Notes under the pieces: model-generated | The model's database searches: none | Told to the model about the DNA's origin: nothing | What the model saw: the letters and a program-made list of their open reading frames with translations, nothing else | Program-made: the position numbers and the translations under genes | Assembly (NCBI GenBank): GCA_002840985.1 | Contig: PHDM01000005.1 | Coordinates: forward strand, 1-50,633 | Length of the DNA stretch: 50,633 nt | Direction: 5' to 3' | Source of the DNA: Bacteroidetes bacterium HGW-Bacteroidetes-17 | GTDB lineage: Bacteria > Bacteroidota > Bacteroidia > Bacteroidales > GCA-2711565 | Part shown: piece after piece, positions 15,873 to 24,179 of the stretch | Numbering within the stretch: the stretch's first letter is position 1 | Layout: each line of letters begins with the position of its first letter

Positions 15873-15903
15873 TCCTTAAATATTAAAATTGATTTAAACA
15901 TTG

Positions 15904-15911
15904 CAAAAATA
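15904..15911 (-). promoter_or_regulatory. -7 promoter element (TATTTTTG) for the 264-aa gene and rsmI
   Basis: Exact TAnnTTTG on the minus strand, 31 nt before the ATG at 15872, predicting a leader near 25 nt. Confidence 0.55.
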
Positions 15912-15998
15912 AGCCCGAAAAAATATTAATTTAGCATACGTTGCGATAATAAATAATTGATCTGATAAAGATAAAAAAAGTAAAACTGTTTACATTAA

Positions 15999-16577
15999 AT
16001 GTTTCTGGAAAAAACAGCAAATCCAAAAAAACGAACAGGTTGGATTGAAGTAATTTGTGGTTCGATGTTTTCGGGTAAAACCGAAGAATTAATCCGTCGA
16101 TTAAATCGGGCAAAGATTGCCAAACAAAGAGTTGAAATATTCAAACCTGAGGTAGATAAACGATACGACGAAAAAAATGTTGTATCGCATGATGCCAATG
16201 CGGTTCAATGTACGCCGGTTCAAACGGCTGCCCAAATATTATTGTACGATATTGATGTCGATGTAGTTGGGATTGATGAAGCCCAGTTTTTTGATATGGA
16301 ACTGGTGAACGTTGCCAATGTGCTGGCCGACCGTGGTTTCAGGGTAATTGTGGCCGGACTTGATATGGATTTCAGGGGAATTCCTTTTGGCCCTATTCCC
16401 GGATTAATGGCAACGGCCGAATATGTAACTAAGGTTCATGCTATTTGTATGAAATGTGGCAATTTGGCACAATATTCTCATCGTACCATCAAAAATGAAA
16501 GTCTGGTTGTTCTGGGAGAAAAAGATAGCTACGAACCTTTATGCAGGAGTTGTTTTCTAAAAATCCAGAAGGATTAA
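15999..16577 (+). CDS. tdk: Thymidine kinase (type II)
   Basis: Salvages thymidine to dTMP with ATP. The P-loop is G21-SMFSGKT, and the DEAQFF motif around residues 93-98 carries the catalytic glutamate. The zinc-binding cysteines are in [13 protein letters not shown] and LCRSCF near the C-terminus, which is the tetramer-forming lasso of TK1-like enzymes. Length of 192 aa is normal. The ATG at 15999 leaves a short N-terminal extension before the beta strand [12 protein letters not shown]. Divergent from the 264-aa gene with a 126-nt gap. Confidence 0.95.
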   Translation: MFLEKTANPKKRTGWIEVICGSMFSGKTEELIRRLNRAKIAKQRVEIFKPEVDKRYDEKNVVSHDANAVQCTPVQTAAQILLYDIDVDVVGIDEAQFFDMELVNVANVLADRGFRVIVAGLDMDFRGIPFGPIPGLMATAEYVTKVHAICMKCGNLAQYSHRTIKNESLVVLGEKDSYEPLCRSCFLKIQKD

Positions 16578-16678
16578 AAAAGTCTCAAAAATCTGTTTTT
16601 CTTAAATTCCCCTAATTTTAGTAATATTGCAACTAAATTCTTTTTTAAACTTAGTATTTTAAATTAATTTATACAAAG

Positions 16679-17323
16679 ATGAAAAATCCGGCAAGCCTTT
16701 TATTAATCATCTCGACTCTTATATTGAGTTCGTGTGGCACACCTAAAAAAACTTCAAACGAAAACACCCTTGTAAAGATTAGTACAGAATATGGTGATAT
16801 TACACTGAAACTATATGATGAAACCCCAAAGCATCGGGATAATTTTATTAAGTTGATCCAAGAAGGTTGGTATGAAGGCTCTACTTTTCATCGTGTGATC
16901 AATGAATTTATGATTCAAGGTGGTGGAAGCGCAAAAGGCGAAGATGATCCGGGTTATAAGGTTGATGCAGAAATCCTGCCTCAATTCTTCCATAAAAAAG
17001 GAGTATTGGCGGCTGCTCGTCAGGGTGATAATGTAAATCCTGAACGTGCCTCATCAAGCAGTCAGTTTTATATCGTACAAGGAAAAAAATTTACAGATGA
17101 TGATTTTGCAGCTGTTGAGGCCAGAACCGAAATACCTGTTCCTGAAGAACACAGAGAAGTTTACAGAACTCTTGGTGGAACTCCTCATTTGGATGGTGCA
17201 TATACCGTTTTTGGTGAAGTGACAGAAGGCCTGGATGTAGTGGATAAAATCGCTGCGGTTGAAACCGGACGTGGTGACAAACCGGTTAAAGATGTTAAAA
17301 TGAGCATCAAAATAATTAGATAG
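16679..17323 (+). CDS. Cyclophilin-type peptidyl-prolyl isomerase lipoprotein
   Basis: Signal peptide with lipobox LSSC at residues 16-19, so it is anchored in the cell envelope. The catalytic domain has the cyclophilin core: YDETPKHRDNFIKLIQEGWYEGSTFHRVINEFMIQGG, including the catalytic Arg of FHRV and the F-M-I-Q-G-G strand. Then AAARQGDNVNPERASSSSQFYIVQG and HLDGAYTVFGEVTEGLDVVDKIA follow. An insertion of about 30 residues (FAAVEARTEIPVPEEHREVYRTLGG) before HLDG is common in Bacteroidota members. It likely assists folding of exported proteins. pheS follows 6 nt after its stop. Confidence 0.92.
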   Translation: MKNPASLLLIISTLILSSCGTPKKTSNENTLVKISTEYGDITLKLYDETPKHRDNFIKLIQEGWYEGSTFHRVINEFMIQGGGSAKGEDDPGYKVDAEILPQFFHKKGVLAAARQGDNVNPERASSSSQFYIVQGKKFTDDDFAAVEARTEIPVPEEHREVYRTLGGTPHLDGAYTVFGEVTEGLDVVDKIAAVETGRGDKPVKDVKMSIKIIR

Positions 17324-17329
17324 GATTTA

Positions 17330-18352
17330 ATGAAGGATAAAATAAAACAATTACTGGATGAGATTTCTGTCTTTACGACGGAGAGTAAAGAAGAGTTGGA
17401 TCAGTTTCGAATTAAATATTTGAGCAAAAAAGGATTGATCCCATCTTTGTTCGGCGATTTTAAAAACGTAGAGCCTGAGCTTCGTAAAGAAATTGGTCAG
17501 GCATTGAATGACCTTAAAAATAAAGCTCAGGATAAGTTAAGCTCACTCACAGAAATATTGGATAGTAATATACAGGAATCAAGTGGGGATTTGGATTTAA
17601 GCCTTCCGGTTAATTTTGAAGAATTGGGTACCCGTCATCCGCTTTCTATTGTTCGGAATAAAATAATTGAAATCTTTGCACGATTGGGTTATAATGTATC
17701 TGAGGGTCCTGAAATTGAAGATGATTTTCACAATTTTACGGCTTTAAATTTTCCTGCCGATCATCCGGCACGTGATATGCAGGATACATTCTTTATAGAA
17801 AAAAATCCTGACATTGCCTTACGAACACACACTTCATCGGTTCAGGTGCGTGTAATGCAAAGTCAAAAACCACCGATAAGGACCATTTCTCCCGGCAGGG
17901 TTTTCAGAAATGAGGCCATTTCTGCCCGGGCACATTGTATTTTTCATCAGGTTGAAGGCTTGTACATCAATAAAAATGTATCGTTTGCCGATCTAAAACA
18001 AACCTTGCTTTATTTTGCCCGCGAGTTTTTTGGCGAGCATACCCAAATCCGTTTACGTCCGTCCTATTTCCCGTTTACCGAACCCTCTGCCGAAATGGAT
18101 ATTTCGTGTAATATTTGTGGAGGTAAGGGCTGTAATATTTGTAAGCATTCGGGTTGGGTCGAAATTCTGGGATGCGGAATGGTTGATCCAAACGTATTGG
18201 AAAATTGCGGAATCGACAGCAAGGAATATACCGGATTTGCCTTCGGAATGGGAATTGAACGTATTGCCATGCTTAAATATCAGATCAACGATATCCGCTT
18301 ATTTTTCGAAAACGATAAACGGTTTTTGAAGCAGTTTGTAAGTTCAATCTAG
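17330..18352 (+). CDS. pheS: Phenylalanine--tRNA ligase alpha subunit
   Basis: Catalytic subunit of the alpha2beta2 phenylalanyl-tRNA synthetase. The N-terminal coiled coil (residues 1-85) binds tRNA. Class II motifs are visible: motif 2 in [27 protein letters not shown] and motif 3 in [16 protein letters not shown]. The Cys-rich [28 protein letters not shown] block is standard for PheS. Length of 340 aa is normal. The beta subunit (pheT) is not in the window, which is usual in this phylum. It lies 6 nt after the cyclophilin gene and converges with the IPExxxVDY-like gene. The window also carries tRNA-Phe, 16 kb away. Confidence 0.96.
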   Translation: MKDKIKQLLDEISVFTTESKEELDQFRIKYLSKKGLIPSLFGDFKNVEPELRKEIGQALNDLKNKAQDKLSSLTEILDSNIQESSGDLDLSLPVNFEELGTRHPLSIVRNKIIEIFARLGYNVSEGPEIEDDFHNFTALNFPADHPARDMQDTFFIEKNPDIALRTHTSSVQVRVMQSQKPPIRTISPGRVFRNEAISARAHCIFHQVEGLYINKNVSFADLKQTLLYFAREFFGEHTQIRLRPSYFPFTEPSAEMDISCNICGGKGCNICKHSGWVEILGCGMVDPNVLENCGIDSKEYTGFAFGMGIERIAMLKYQINDIRLFFENDKRFLKQFVSSI

Positions 18353-18366
18353 CCTGATAAACACCA

Positions 18367-18834
18367 TTAAGGAGTTTTCTTTATATTCTTATTTTCAATA
18401 AACTGAAGTTCCAATTCAGCCAGTAAATGGTGAATGTTTTTCACTTTTGCCAAATCCAGTTCGTAAGCTGTAAGAACATTTGGAATTGTTTTTATCTCTT
18501 TTATCAATTCTTTTTTTCTTCCATTAGGAATTTCATTTTCTATCAACAGAAAATAATCTATGGTTCCAATGGTTGGGATTAGTTTTCCGTCAGAATGGTG
18601 ATTTGAGATCAGGCAAAAATTGCTTTGTGTTTCAAGGCATTGATAAAAATAAACCGAATAGTTTAAATCGGTTTTGTCATGCCCCTCCTGAATAAAATCA
18701 TCGATCCTGCTTAAATGCAAATGAAGTTTATTGTTTAAAAAAAAAGTCAGGCGGTAATCCTTTAAATGGCAAGAAATCACGATCAATGTATATTCGGATG
18801 AGAAATCGAGTTTAAGGGTTAGTTTTTTAGCCAT
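18367..18834 (-). CDS. IPExxxVDY-like family protein, 155 aa
   Basis: Small cytosolic protein of a Bacteroidota-only family usually found at the end of acpP-fabF-rnc operons, as here. Family features are the N-terminal KLTLKLDFSSEYTLIVISCHLKDYRLTFFLN and the central motif. The motif reads IPTIGTIDY, so the Glu of IPE is replaced by Thr and the Val by Ile. The C-terminus ends with helical PNVLTAYELDLAKVKNIHHLLAELELQF. Function is not known; the constant linkage to fatty-acid synthesis and RNase III is the only clue. It starts 63 nt after the rnc stop. Confidence 0.8.
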   Translation of the reverse strand: MAKKLTLKLDFSSEYTLIVISCHLKDYRLTFFLNNKLHLHLSRIDDFIQEGHDKTDLNYSVYFYQCLETQSNFCLISNHHSDGKLIPTIGTIDYFLLIENEIPNGRKKELIKEIKTIPNVLTAYELDLAKVKNIHHLLAELELQFIENKNIKKTP

Positions 18835-18897
18835 TTTAAAACACTTTGACGATAAATATAAGAAAATAGCAGCAAATAAGAATAGTTGATGAAATAG

Positions 18898-19620
18898 TTA
18901 GTTTAATTGAAGCTTACTGAAAGCTTTTTCAGAGGCAATTTGTTCGGCCCCTTTAATTGAGAAATCCTGGCCGCTTTCGAACACTTCGCCTTCAATAAAT
19001 ATCCTGACCAGAAATTGTTTCTTGAAACCTTCACCAATTTCCTCAACCACTTTAAAGTCGACTGATTTTTTTTCTTTTTGTCCCCATTCAACCAGTTTAC
19101 TTTTATAGTTCACAATTTGGGTTTCAAGGTCGTCTAAATTAAAATGGATATTGATAATGCGGTTGATGATAATTTTTCGGGTAAATTGATATCCTTTATC
19201 TAAATATAAAGCCCCAATAAATGCTTCAAAAGCATCTCCATTCATTGATTTGCAAACAGATTTGGTATCGTTGGAAGAATTAATTAGTTTGGTAAGTCCC
19301 AATTTTTTCGATAAATTATTAAGCTGCGAACGGCTCACAATTTTCGAACGCATTTCTGTTAAAAAGCCTTCATCTTTATAAGGAAATTTTTTAAAAAGGA
19401 GATCTGCAACAACTGCTCCAAGTATCGCATCTCCTAAGTATTCAAGGCGTTCGTTACTTACCCGAACACCATTTGAAAGTTCTTTTGCAACAGATTTGTG
19501 CCTGAAGGCCAAAAGATATAAAGAAATATTATGAGGATAGTATCCGAAAACGTTCCTTAAACTTAGGAATAGTTTTCTATTGTCGGAAAAATAATTTAGT
19601 ATATACTTATGAAAAATCAA
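18898..19620 (-). CDS. rnc: Ribonuclease III
   Basis: Double-strand-specific endonuclease for rRNA and mRNA processing. The RNase III signature is NERLEYLGDAILGAVVADLLF (E-R-L-E-Y-L-G-D in place of the more common E-F-L-G-D, with the second acidic site in GDAFEAFIGALYLDKG). Acidic residues for two metal ions are present. The C-terminal double-stranded RNA-binding domain is recognisable in YKSKLVEWGQKE and KGAEQIASEKAFSKL. Length of 240 aa is typical. It follows fabF by 9 nt in the acpP-fabF-rnc operon, an arrangement conserved in Bacteroidota. Confidence 0.95.
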   Translation of the reverse strand: MIFHKYILNYFSDNRKLFLSLRNVFGYYPHNISLYLLAFRHKSVAKELSNGVRVSNERLEYLGDAILGAVVADLLFKKFPYKDEGFLTEMRSKIVSRSQLNNLSKKLGLTKLINSSNDTKSVCKSMNGDAFEAFIGALYLDKGYQFTRKIIINRIINIHFNLDDLETQIVNYKSKLVEWGQKEKKSVDFKVVEEIGEGFKKQFLVRIFIEGEVFESGQDFSIKGAEQIASEKAFSKLQLN

Positions 19621-19629
19621 GATGAAAGT

Positions 19630-20883
19630 TTATCTCACAAATTTTTTGAAGATAATGGAGGCATTATGTCCACCAAAACCAAATGTATTGCTTAAAGCCA
19701 CATTAATCACTCTTTTCTGAGCCTTATGAAATGTGAAGTTTAATTTATTGTCAATTTCAGGATCATCAGTAAAATGATTAATCGTTGGGGGTACAATATC
19801 ATTTTGAACCGCAAGTATAGTAGCAATAGCTTCAACAGCACCGGCTGCTCCCAATAAGTGCCCGGTCATTGATTTTGTCGAGTTGATATTGATTTTGTAT
19901 GCATGCTCACCAAATAATCCAACAATAGCTTTTGGTTCGGCGATGTCACCGACCGGAGTAGAAGTTCCATGGGTATTGATATGATCAACATCAGTAAGTT
20001 TTAAACCTGCATCTTCAATGGCATTTTTCATACAATTTTTTGCACCCAATCCATCAGGATGAGGGGCTGTCATATGATGAGCATCGGCTGAAAGGCCGCA
20101 ACCGGCAACTTCAGCATATATTCTTGCGCCTCTTTTTAAGGCATGTTCGAGTTCTTCGAAAATAAGTGCGCATCCACCTTCACCTAATACAAAACCGTCA
20201 CGGTCTTTATCAAATGGACGGGAAGCTGTTTTTGGATCATCATTCAGTGTTGAAATGGCGTGCAAGGCATTAAAACCTCCAACTCCACCTTCAGTTACAG
20301 CTGCTTCGGATCCACCGGTTACAAAAGCGTCAGCTTTTCCCAAACGAATTAAGTTGAAAGCATCGGTTAAAGCATTGGCAGAAGAAGCACATGCAGAAAC
20401 AGTAGCAAAGTTTGGACCCCTGAAACCATATTTAATAGAAATATGACCTGAGGCAATATCGGCAATCATTTTTGGAATAAAGAAAGGATTGAACCGGGGG
20501 GTTCCATCGCCTTTTCCAAATTCAAGAATTTCTTCTTGAAATGTTTTAATTCCGCCAATGCCCGAAGCCCAAATAACACCAATCCGATCCAAATCAATTT
20601 TTTCCATATCAAAACCTGCGTCAGCAATAGCTTGATCGGCAGAAACAAGGGCAAATTGTGAATAACGATCATGCTTTCTTGCCTCTTTGCGATCCATATA
20701 GTTTGTGATGTCAAAATTTTTAACTTCACAAGCAATCTGGGTCTTAAATTTTGATGAGTCAAATTGCGTAATTGGACCGGCACCACTAACTCCATTAACC
20801 AATCCATCCCATAATTCTGGAACTGAATTGCCTAATGGAGTTATGGCTCCAAGACCTGTAACTACTACACGTTTTAATTCCAT
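19630..20883 (-). CDS. fabF: Beta-ketoacyl-ACP synthase II
   Basis: Condenses malonyl-ACP with acyl-ACP during fatty-acid elongation. The thiolase-fold catalytic triad is intact: Cys165 in TVSACASSAN, His305 in NTHGTSTPVGD and His342 in MTGHLLGAAGA. Length of 417 aa is standard, and the ends GLGAITPLGNSVPELWDGL and NTFGFGGHNASIIF match FabF. It lies 13 nt downstream of acpP, its protein partner, and 9 nt upstream of rnc. Confidence 0.97.
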   Translation of the reverse strand: MELKRVVVTGLGAITPLGNSVPELWDGLVNGVSGAGPITQFDSSKFKTQIACEVKNFDITNYMDRKEARKHDRYSQFALVSADQAIADAGFDMEKIDLDRIGVIWASGIGGIKTFQEEILEFGKGDGTPRFNPFFIPKMIADIASGHISIKYGFRGPNFATVSACASSANALTDAFNLIRLGKADAFVTGGSEAAVTEGGVGGFNALHAISTLNDDPKTASRPFDKDRDGFVLGEGGCALIFEELEHALKRGARIYAEVAGCGLSADAHHMTAPHPDGLGAKNCMKNAIEDAGLKLTDVDHINTHGTSTPVGDIAEPKAIVGLFGEHAYKININSTKSMTGHLLGAAGAVEAIATILAVQNDIVPPTINHFTDDPEIDNKLNFTFHKAQKRVINVALSNTFGFGGHNASIIFKKFVR

Positions 20884-20896
20884 GTAATTCGTTTGT

Positions 20897-21133
20897 TTAT
20901 TTTACGTTTGCTTCAATGTAAGAAATAGCATCCCCTACAGTACCAATTTTTTCAGCTTGGTCATCTGGAATTGCCATGTTGAATTCTTTTTCGAATTCCA
21001 TGATCAACTCAACAGTATCAAGTGAATCAGCTCCAAGATCATTTGTGAAGCTTGCTTCAGGAGTTACTTCACTCTCGTCAACACCTAGTTTATCAACGAT
21101 AATTGCTATTACTTTGGATTTAGTATCAGACAT
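20897..21133 (-). CDS. acpP: Acyl carrier protein
   Basis: Carries growing acyl chains on a 4'-phosphopantetheine attached to Ser37 in the DSL motif of [18 protein letters not shown]. Length of 78 aa and strong acidity are typical. It is the first gene of the acpP-fabF-rnc operon and is preceded by the best-formed promoter in the window, with both -33 and -7 boxes. Confidence 0.98.
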   Translation of the reverse strand: MSDTKSKVIAIIVDKLGVDESEVTPEASFTNDLGADSLDTVELIMEFEKEFNMAIPDDQAEKIGTVGDAISYIEANVK

Positions 21134-21161
21134 ATCTTTATTATTTTGGTTAAACAGTGTG

Positions 21162-21193
21162 CAAAGAAATAAAATCTATCATTTAAAAGCAAA
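21162..21193 (-). promoter_or_regulatory. Full Bacteroidota promoter (-33 TTTG, -7 TTTCTTTG) for acpP
   Basis: On the minus strand a TTTG at 21193-21190 is followed by a 20-nt spacer and TTTCTTTG at 21169-21162, one mismatch from TAnnTTTG. Spacing matches the known -33/-7 arrangement. The predicted leader to the ATG at 21133 is about 20-25 nt. Confidence 0.6.
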
Positions 21194-21302
21194 GAAAATC
21201 TGATATATTTAACTTTACTTTTTCATAATGAGCGGATTAACAAATATTTGCAAAGTACGCTATTTTTATAAGATATCATGCTGAAATTGCTAAAATAAAT
21301 AA

Positions 21303-21310
21303 TAAATTTG
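21303..21310 (+). promoter_or_regulatory. -7 promoter element (TAAATTTG) for purN
   Basis: Exact TAnnTTTG, 33 nt before the purN ATG, giving a leader of about 27 nt. Confidence 0.55.
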
Positions 21311-21343
21311 AGCACCATTTGTAATTAGTTCTTATCAGGAAAT

Positions 21344-21904
21344 ATGAAAAAAATTGCCATTTTTGCCTCAGGCAACGGATCAAATGCTCAGAATATATCG
21401 GATTACTTTGCGGGTAATGAGAATATTAAGATCGCCTTGATTTTATCAAACTACAAGGATGCCTATGTGCTGAAAAGGGCTAAAAAGTTAAAAATCCCTG
21501 CAGTTTATTTTGATAGAAAGGACTTTTACCTTTCTGAAAATGTGTTAAATAAACTACAATCATTTCAGATTGACTTCATCGTTTTAGCAGGATTTTTATG
21601 GTTTATCCCTCAAATTTTGATTCAACACTTCCCAAATCGCATTATAAATATCCACCCGGCTTTGCTACCTAAACACGGAGGCAAAGGAATGTATGGCATG
21701 AAAGTACATGAGTCGGTAAAAGAATCGGGAGATACAGAGAGTGGCATAACTATTCATTATGTGAACGACAAGTATGATGAAGGTGAGATTATTTTTCAAG
21801 CTAAGGTAAAAGTTGATCCAAATGATTCACCTGAAGATATAGCCAATAAAATTCACAAACTTGAATATGAGTATTTCCCTAAGGTAATCGAAGGATTACT
21901 TTAA
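21344..21904 (+). CDS. purN: Phosphoribosylglycinamide formyltransferase
   Basis: Transfers formyl from 10-formyltetrahydrofolate to GAR in purine synthesis. The N-terminus IAIFASGNGSNAQNI binds the phosphate; FIVLAGFLWFIPQILI, then NIHPALLPKHGGKGMYGMKVHESV, supply the catalytic Asn and His. ESGDTESGITIHYVNDKYDEGEIIFQ holds the catalytic Asp region. Length of 186 aa is normal. It converges with the nitroreductase gene, with only 18 nt between stops and no visible terminator hairpin. Confidence 0.95.
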   Translation: MKKIAIFASGNGSNAQNISDYFAGNENIKIALILSNYKDAYVLKRAKKLKIPAVYFDRKDFYLSENVLNKLQSFQIDFIVLAGFLWFIPQILIQHFPNRIINIHPALLPKHGGKGMYGMKVHESVKESGDTESGITIHYVNDKYDEGEIIFQAKVKVDPNDSPEDIANKIHKLEYEYFPKVIEGLL

Positions 21905-21922
21905 TGGTAAGATTTACAAAGT

Positions 21923-22468
21923 TTAGTATTGGTTGAACTTACTCATTTCCCCTATTGGCTTTCTGACTTTTGTTCTCAGCTTATAATCTTCAGGAGCATA
22001 ACCTACACTAATTAATAAAGCCAAATCTTTTTCTTTCGGAATTTTCAGCAATTTTTTAATGGCCTTTTCATTGTACCAGCCAATCATACAGGTACCCAAT
22101 CCTTCTTCTTCTGCCTGAAGGCAAAAATGTTCGGCAGCCATTCCCAAATCCATTAATTTCCAGCTTCTCTTTTTTAGCCGACCGCCAATTCGGTTCAGTA
22201 CAGGTGGTTTTTCAAGGGTGATGGCAATAAGAACAGGTGACTCAAGTGTGAATTTGTTGAAATTAACCAAGGTAGAAAAAGTTTCCCTGGCAACTTTGTC
22301 CTTCAAACCGGGTTCATCAATTACGATAAATTTCCAGGGTTGAGAGTTAGATGCAGAAGGTGATAAACGGGCTGCTTCAATGCAACGAAGTAGCTTCTCT
22401 TTATCAACGGGTTTATTCGTATATTTTCTTACGCTTTGACGTTTATTGATTAATTCTAAAAACCCCAT
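21923..22468 (-). CDS. Nitroreductase-family FMN oxidoreductase, 181 aa
   Basis: FMN-dependent reductase using NAD(P)H; substrate unknown. The FMN phosphate-binding start is LINKRQSVRKYTNKPVDKEKLLRCIEAARLSPSASNSQPWKFIVI, and the cofactor-binding end is MDLGMAAEHFCLQAEEEGLGTCMIGWYNEKAIKKLLKIPKEKDLALLISVGYA. A stretch KPPVLNRIGGRLKKRSWKL in the middle is basic and unusual for small nitroreductases. A perfect 14-bp palindrome lies directly upstream of the start, suggesting a dedicated regulator. Confidence 0.88.
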   Translation of the reverse strand: MGFLELINKRQSVRKYTNKPVDKEKLLRCIEAARLSPSASNSQPWKFIVIDEPGLKDKVARETFSTLVNFNKFTLESPVLIAITLEKPPVLNRIGGRLKKRSWKLMDLGMAAEHFCLQAEEEGLGTCMIGWYNEKAIKKLLKIPKEKDLALLISVGYAPEDYKLRTKVRKPIGEMSKFNQY

Positions 22469-22476
22469 TCCTAAAT

Positions 22477-22490
22477 ATTTACATGTAAAT
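22477..22490. promoter_or_regulatory. Candidate operator, 14-bp palindrome ATTTACATGTAAAT
   Basis: Perfect inverted repeat 8 nt upstream of the nitroreductase ATG. It overlaps a one-mismatch -7 element on the minus strand (TAAATTTA at 22493-22486), so a bound dimer would block transcription start. The regulator is not identified. Confidence 0.4.
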
Positions 22491-22549
22491 TTACTTTATT
22501 CCGTTATTTTTAATTTGCACATTAACTAACTAGCAAATCAGCACATTAA

Positions 22550-23887
22550 TTATATCCTTTTTCTGATCGTTTCAGTTTCTTTTTCAAATCCCTTTTTCCC
22601 CAACAAAGCAAACATATTTGATTTATAGGCTTCAACACCGGGTTGATCAAATGGATTTACTTTTAATAAATAGCCACTTAAAGCACATGCAAATTCAAAG
22701 AAGAAAACTAATTGCCCGAGAACAAACTCAGAAATTTCAGGGATGCTGATTTGAATATTTGGAACTCCGCCATCAACATGAGCAAGGGTTGTGCCAATTT
22801 CTGCCATGTGATTAACCGTTGAGATTCTTTTCCCACTGATATAATTTAACTTATCCAAATCGGCATCATTCTTTGGGATTTTAAGTTCCTTATTGCTGTT
22901 TTCAACAGAGACTACGGTCTCGAAAAGATTTCTGATCCCTTCCTGAATATATTGTCCCATCGAATGTAAATCTGTCGTGAAACCTACTCCGGCCGGGAAT
23001 ATTCCTTTGTTTTCTTTTCCTTCGCTTTCACCATATAATTGTTTCCACCATTCTGTAAAATAGAGTAGGCGTGGCTCATAATTTACCATGATCTCATTTG
23101 TATACCCTTTTTGATAAAGGATATTTCTGATAATGGCATATTGGGTGGCCGGATTTGATTCAAAGGAAGTACTTTCGGATAAAAGTTCTTCTTTCATCGA
23201 TTTGGCACCATTTATAAAAGCTTTTATGTCGAAGCCTGCAACAGCAATTGGCAGAAGACCAACCGGCGTAAGAACAGAATAGCGTCCGCCAACATCATCA
23301 GGAATATCATAAGTTTTATACCCTTCAATATTTGCTAACTCATTTAAAGCACCACGATTACTATCGGTAATGGCAAATATTCTTTTTACTGCTGCTTCAC
23401 GGCCATATTTTTTTTCGAGATGCTCTTTTAATAACCTGAATGCAATTGCAGGTTCTGTGGTTGTTCCCGATTTTGAAATAACAACGAGAGAATAATCCTT
23501 TTTATCTAAAATCTCTATTAAATCACACAGGTAGTCTTCACTGATATTCTGTCCTGCATACAGAATAAGAGGCGATTTCCTGTCATCCTGAAGTTGTGCA
23601 AAATGATGGCTTAAGGCATCAATGATAGCACGGGCACCCAAGTAGGACCCTCCAATCCCAATTACAACAAAAATTTCGGAATTTAAACTTATTTTTTTAG
23701 CATGAAGTTGAATATCCTCAATCAATTCAGCACTTATTTGATCTGGCAAATCAATCCAGCCAAGGAAATCATTTCCTTTCCCTGATTTAGATAATAATTC
23801 TTTATACGCGGTTTCTATTTCGGATGAATATTCTTCAATTTGATCTTGATTAAAAATATTCAGGACATTCTTAAGTTCAATTTTCAT
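22550..23887 (-). CDS. pgi: Glucose-6-phosphate isomerase
   Basis: Interconverts glucose-6-phosphate and fructose-6-phosphate. The sugar-phosphate SIS fold shows in VIGIGGSYLGARAIIDAL, VVISKSGTTTEPAIAFRLL and DVGGRYSVLTPVGLLPIAVAGFD. The active-site Glu lies in FTEWWKQLYGESEGKE, and the C-terminal catalytic Lys region is PFDQPGVEAYKSNMFALLGKKG. At 445 aa it is the short form seen in Firmicutes and Bacteroidota, not the ~550-aa enterobacterial type. It is divergent from the histidine kinase gene and has its own TACATTTG promoter element. Confidence 0.96.
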   Translation of the reverse strand: MKIELKNVLNIFNQDQIEEYSSEIETAYKELLSKSGKGNDFLGWIDLPDQISAELIEDIQLHAKKISLNSEIFVVIGIGGSYLGARAIIDALSHHFAQLQDDRKSPLILYAGQNISEDYLCDLIEILDKKDYSLVVISKSGTTTEPAIAFRLLKEHLEKKYGREAAVKRIFAITDSNRGALNELANIEGYKTYDIPDDVGGRYSVLTPVGLLPIAVAGFDIKAFINGAKSMKEELLSESTSFESNPATQYAIIRNILYQKGYTNEIMVNYEPRLLYFTEWWKQLYGESEGKENKGIFPAGVGFTTDLHSMGQYIQEGIRNLFETVVSVENSNKELKIPKNDADLDKLNYISGKRISTVNHMAEIGTTLAHVDGGVPNIQISIPEISEFVLGQLVFFFEFACALSGYLLKVNPFDQPGVEAYKSNMFALLGKKGFEKETETIRKRI

Positions 23888-23909
23888 GATTATGGATCTT
23901 GTTTTTTTA

Positions 23910-23917
23910 CAAATGTA
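23910..23917 (-). promoter_or_regulatory. -7 promoter element (TACATTTG) for pgi
   Basis: Exact TAnnTTTG on the minus strand, 22 nt before the pgi ATG, giving a leader of about 16 nt. Confidence 0.55.
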
Positions 23918-23954
23918 AGGATAATGTCAGCATTTGTAATTCAGAAAATGGCAT

Positions 23955-23986
23955 AAAAAAACAGCCCCCAAAGAGACTGCTTTTTT
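23955..23986. terminator. Possible terminator-like hairpin in the pgi/kinase gap
   Basis: CAG/CTG core flanked by seven A's on the left and six T's on the right, with one mismatch in the stem. It lies upstream of the pgi promoter and belongs to no obvious transcript, so its role is unclear. Confidence 0.3.
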
Positions 23987-24104
23987 CCTATGAAACAAAA
24001 ACCAAATTTTTATTATTAACCTTTTAATTACATAACTACGATACCATGAAATTAACGTTTGCTAAATAACATTACAAAGATATATTGCATTGTTGGGCTC
24101 AATT

Positions 24105-24150
24105 GTTAATGAACTTTAACAAACGTTAAAAAATGTTAAAAGACTGTAAA
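24105..24150 (+). promoter_or_regulatory. 10-bp-phased GTTAA boxes, candidate response-regulator site
   Basis: Hexamers GTTAAT (24105), TTTAAC (24115), GTTAAA (24125), GTTAAA (24135) and TGTAAA (24145) begin exactly 10 bp apart. They end 17 bp before the -7 element of the two-component operon. Such helically phased direct repeats are the usual form of OmpR/PhoB-family binding sites, so autoregulation is likely. Confidence 0.5.
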
Positions 24151-24167
24151 TCATTGAGATCAAAGCA

Positions 24168-24175
24168 TACATTTG
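24168..24175 (+). promoter_or_regulatory. -7 promoter element (TACATTTG) for the two-component operon
   Basis: Exact TAnnTTTG with only 4 nt between its final G and the ATG at 24180. A leaderless transcript is predicted. Confidence 0.55.
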
Positions 24176-24179
24176 CAGC

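Noticed and set aside
22517-22549. Direct repeat GCACATTAA near the pgi stop
   Set aside because: Only two copies of nine bases, with no palindrome or promoter relation.
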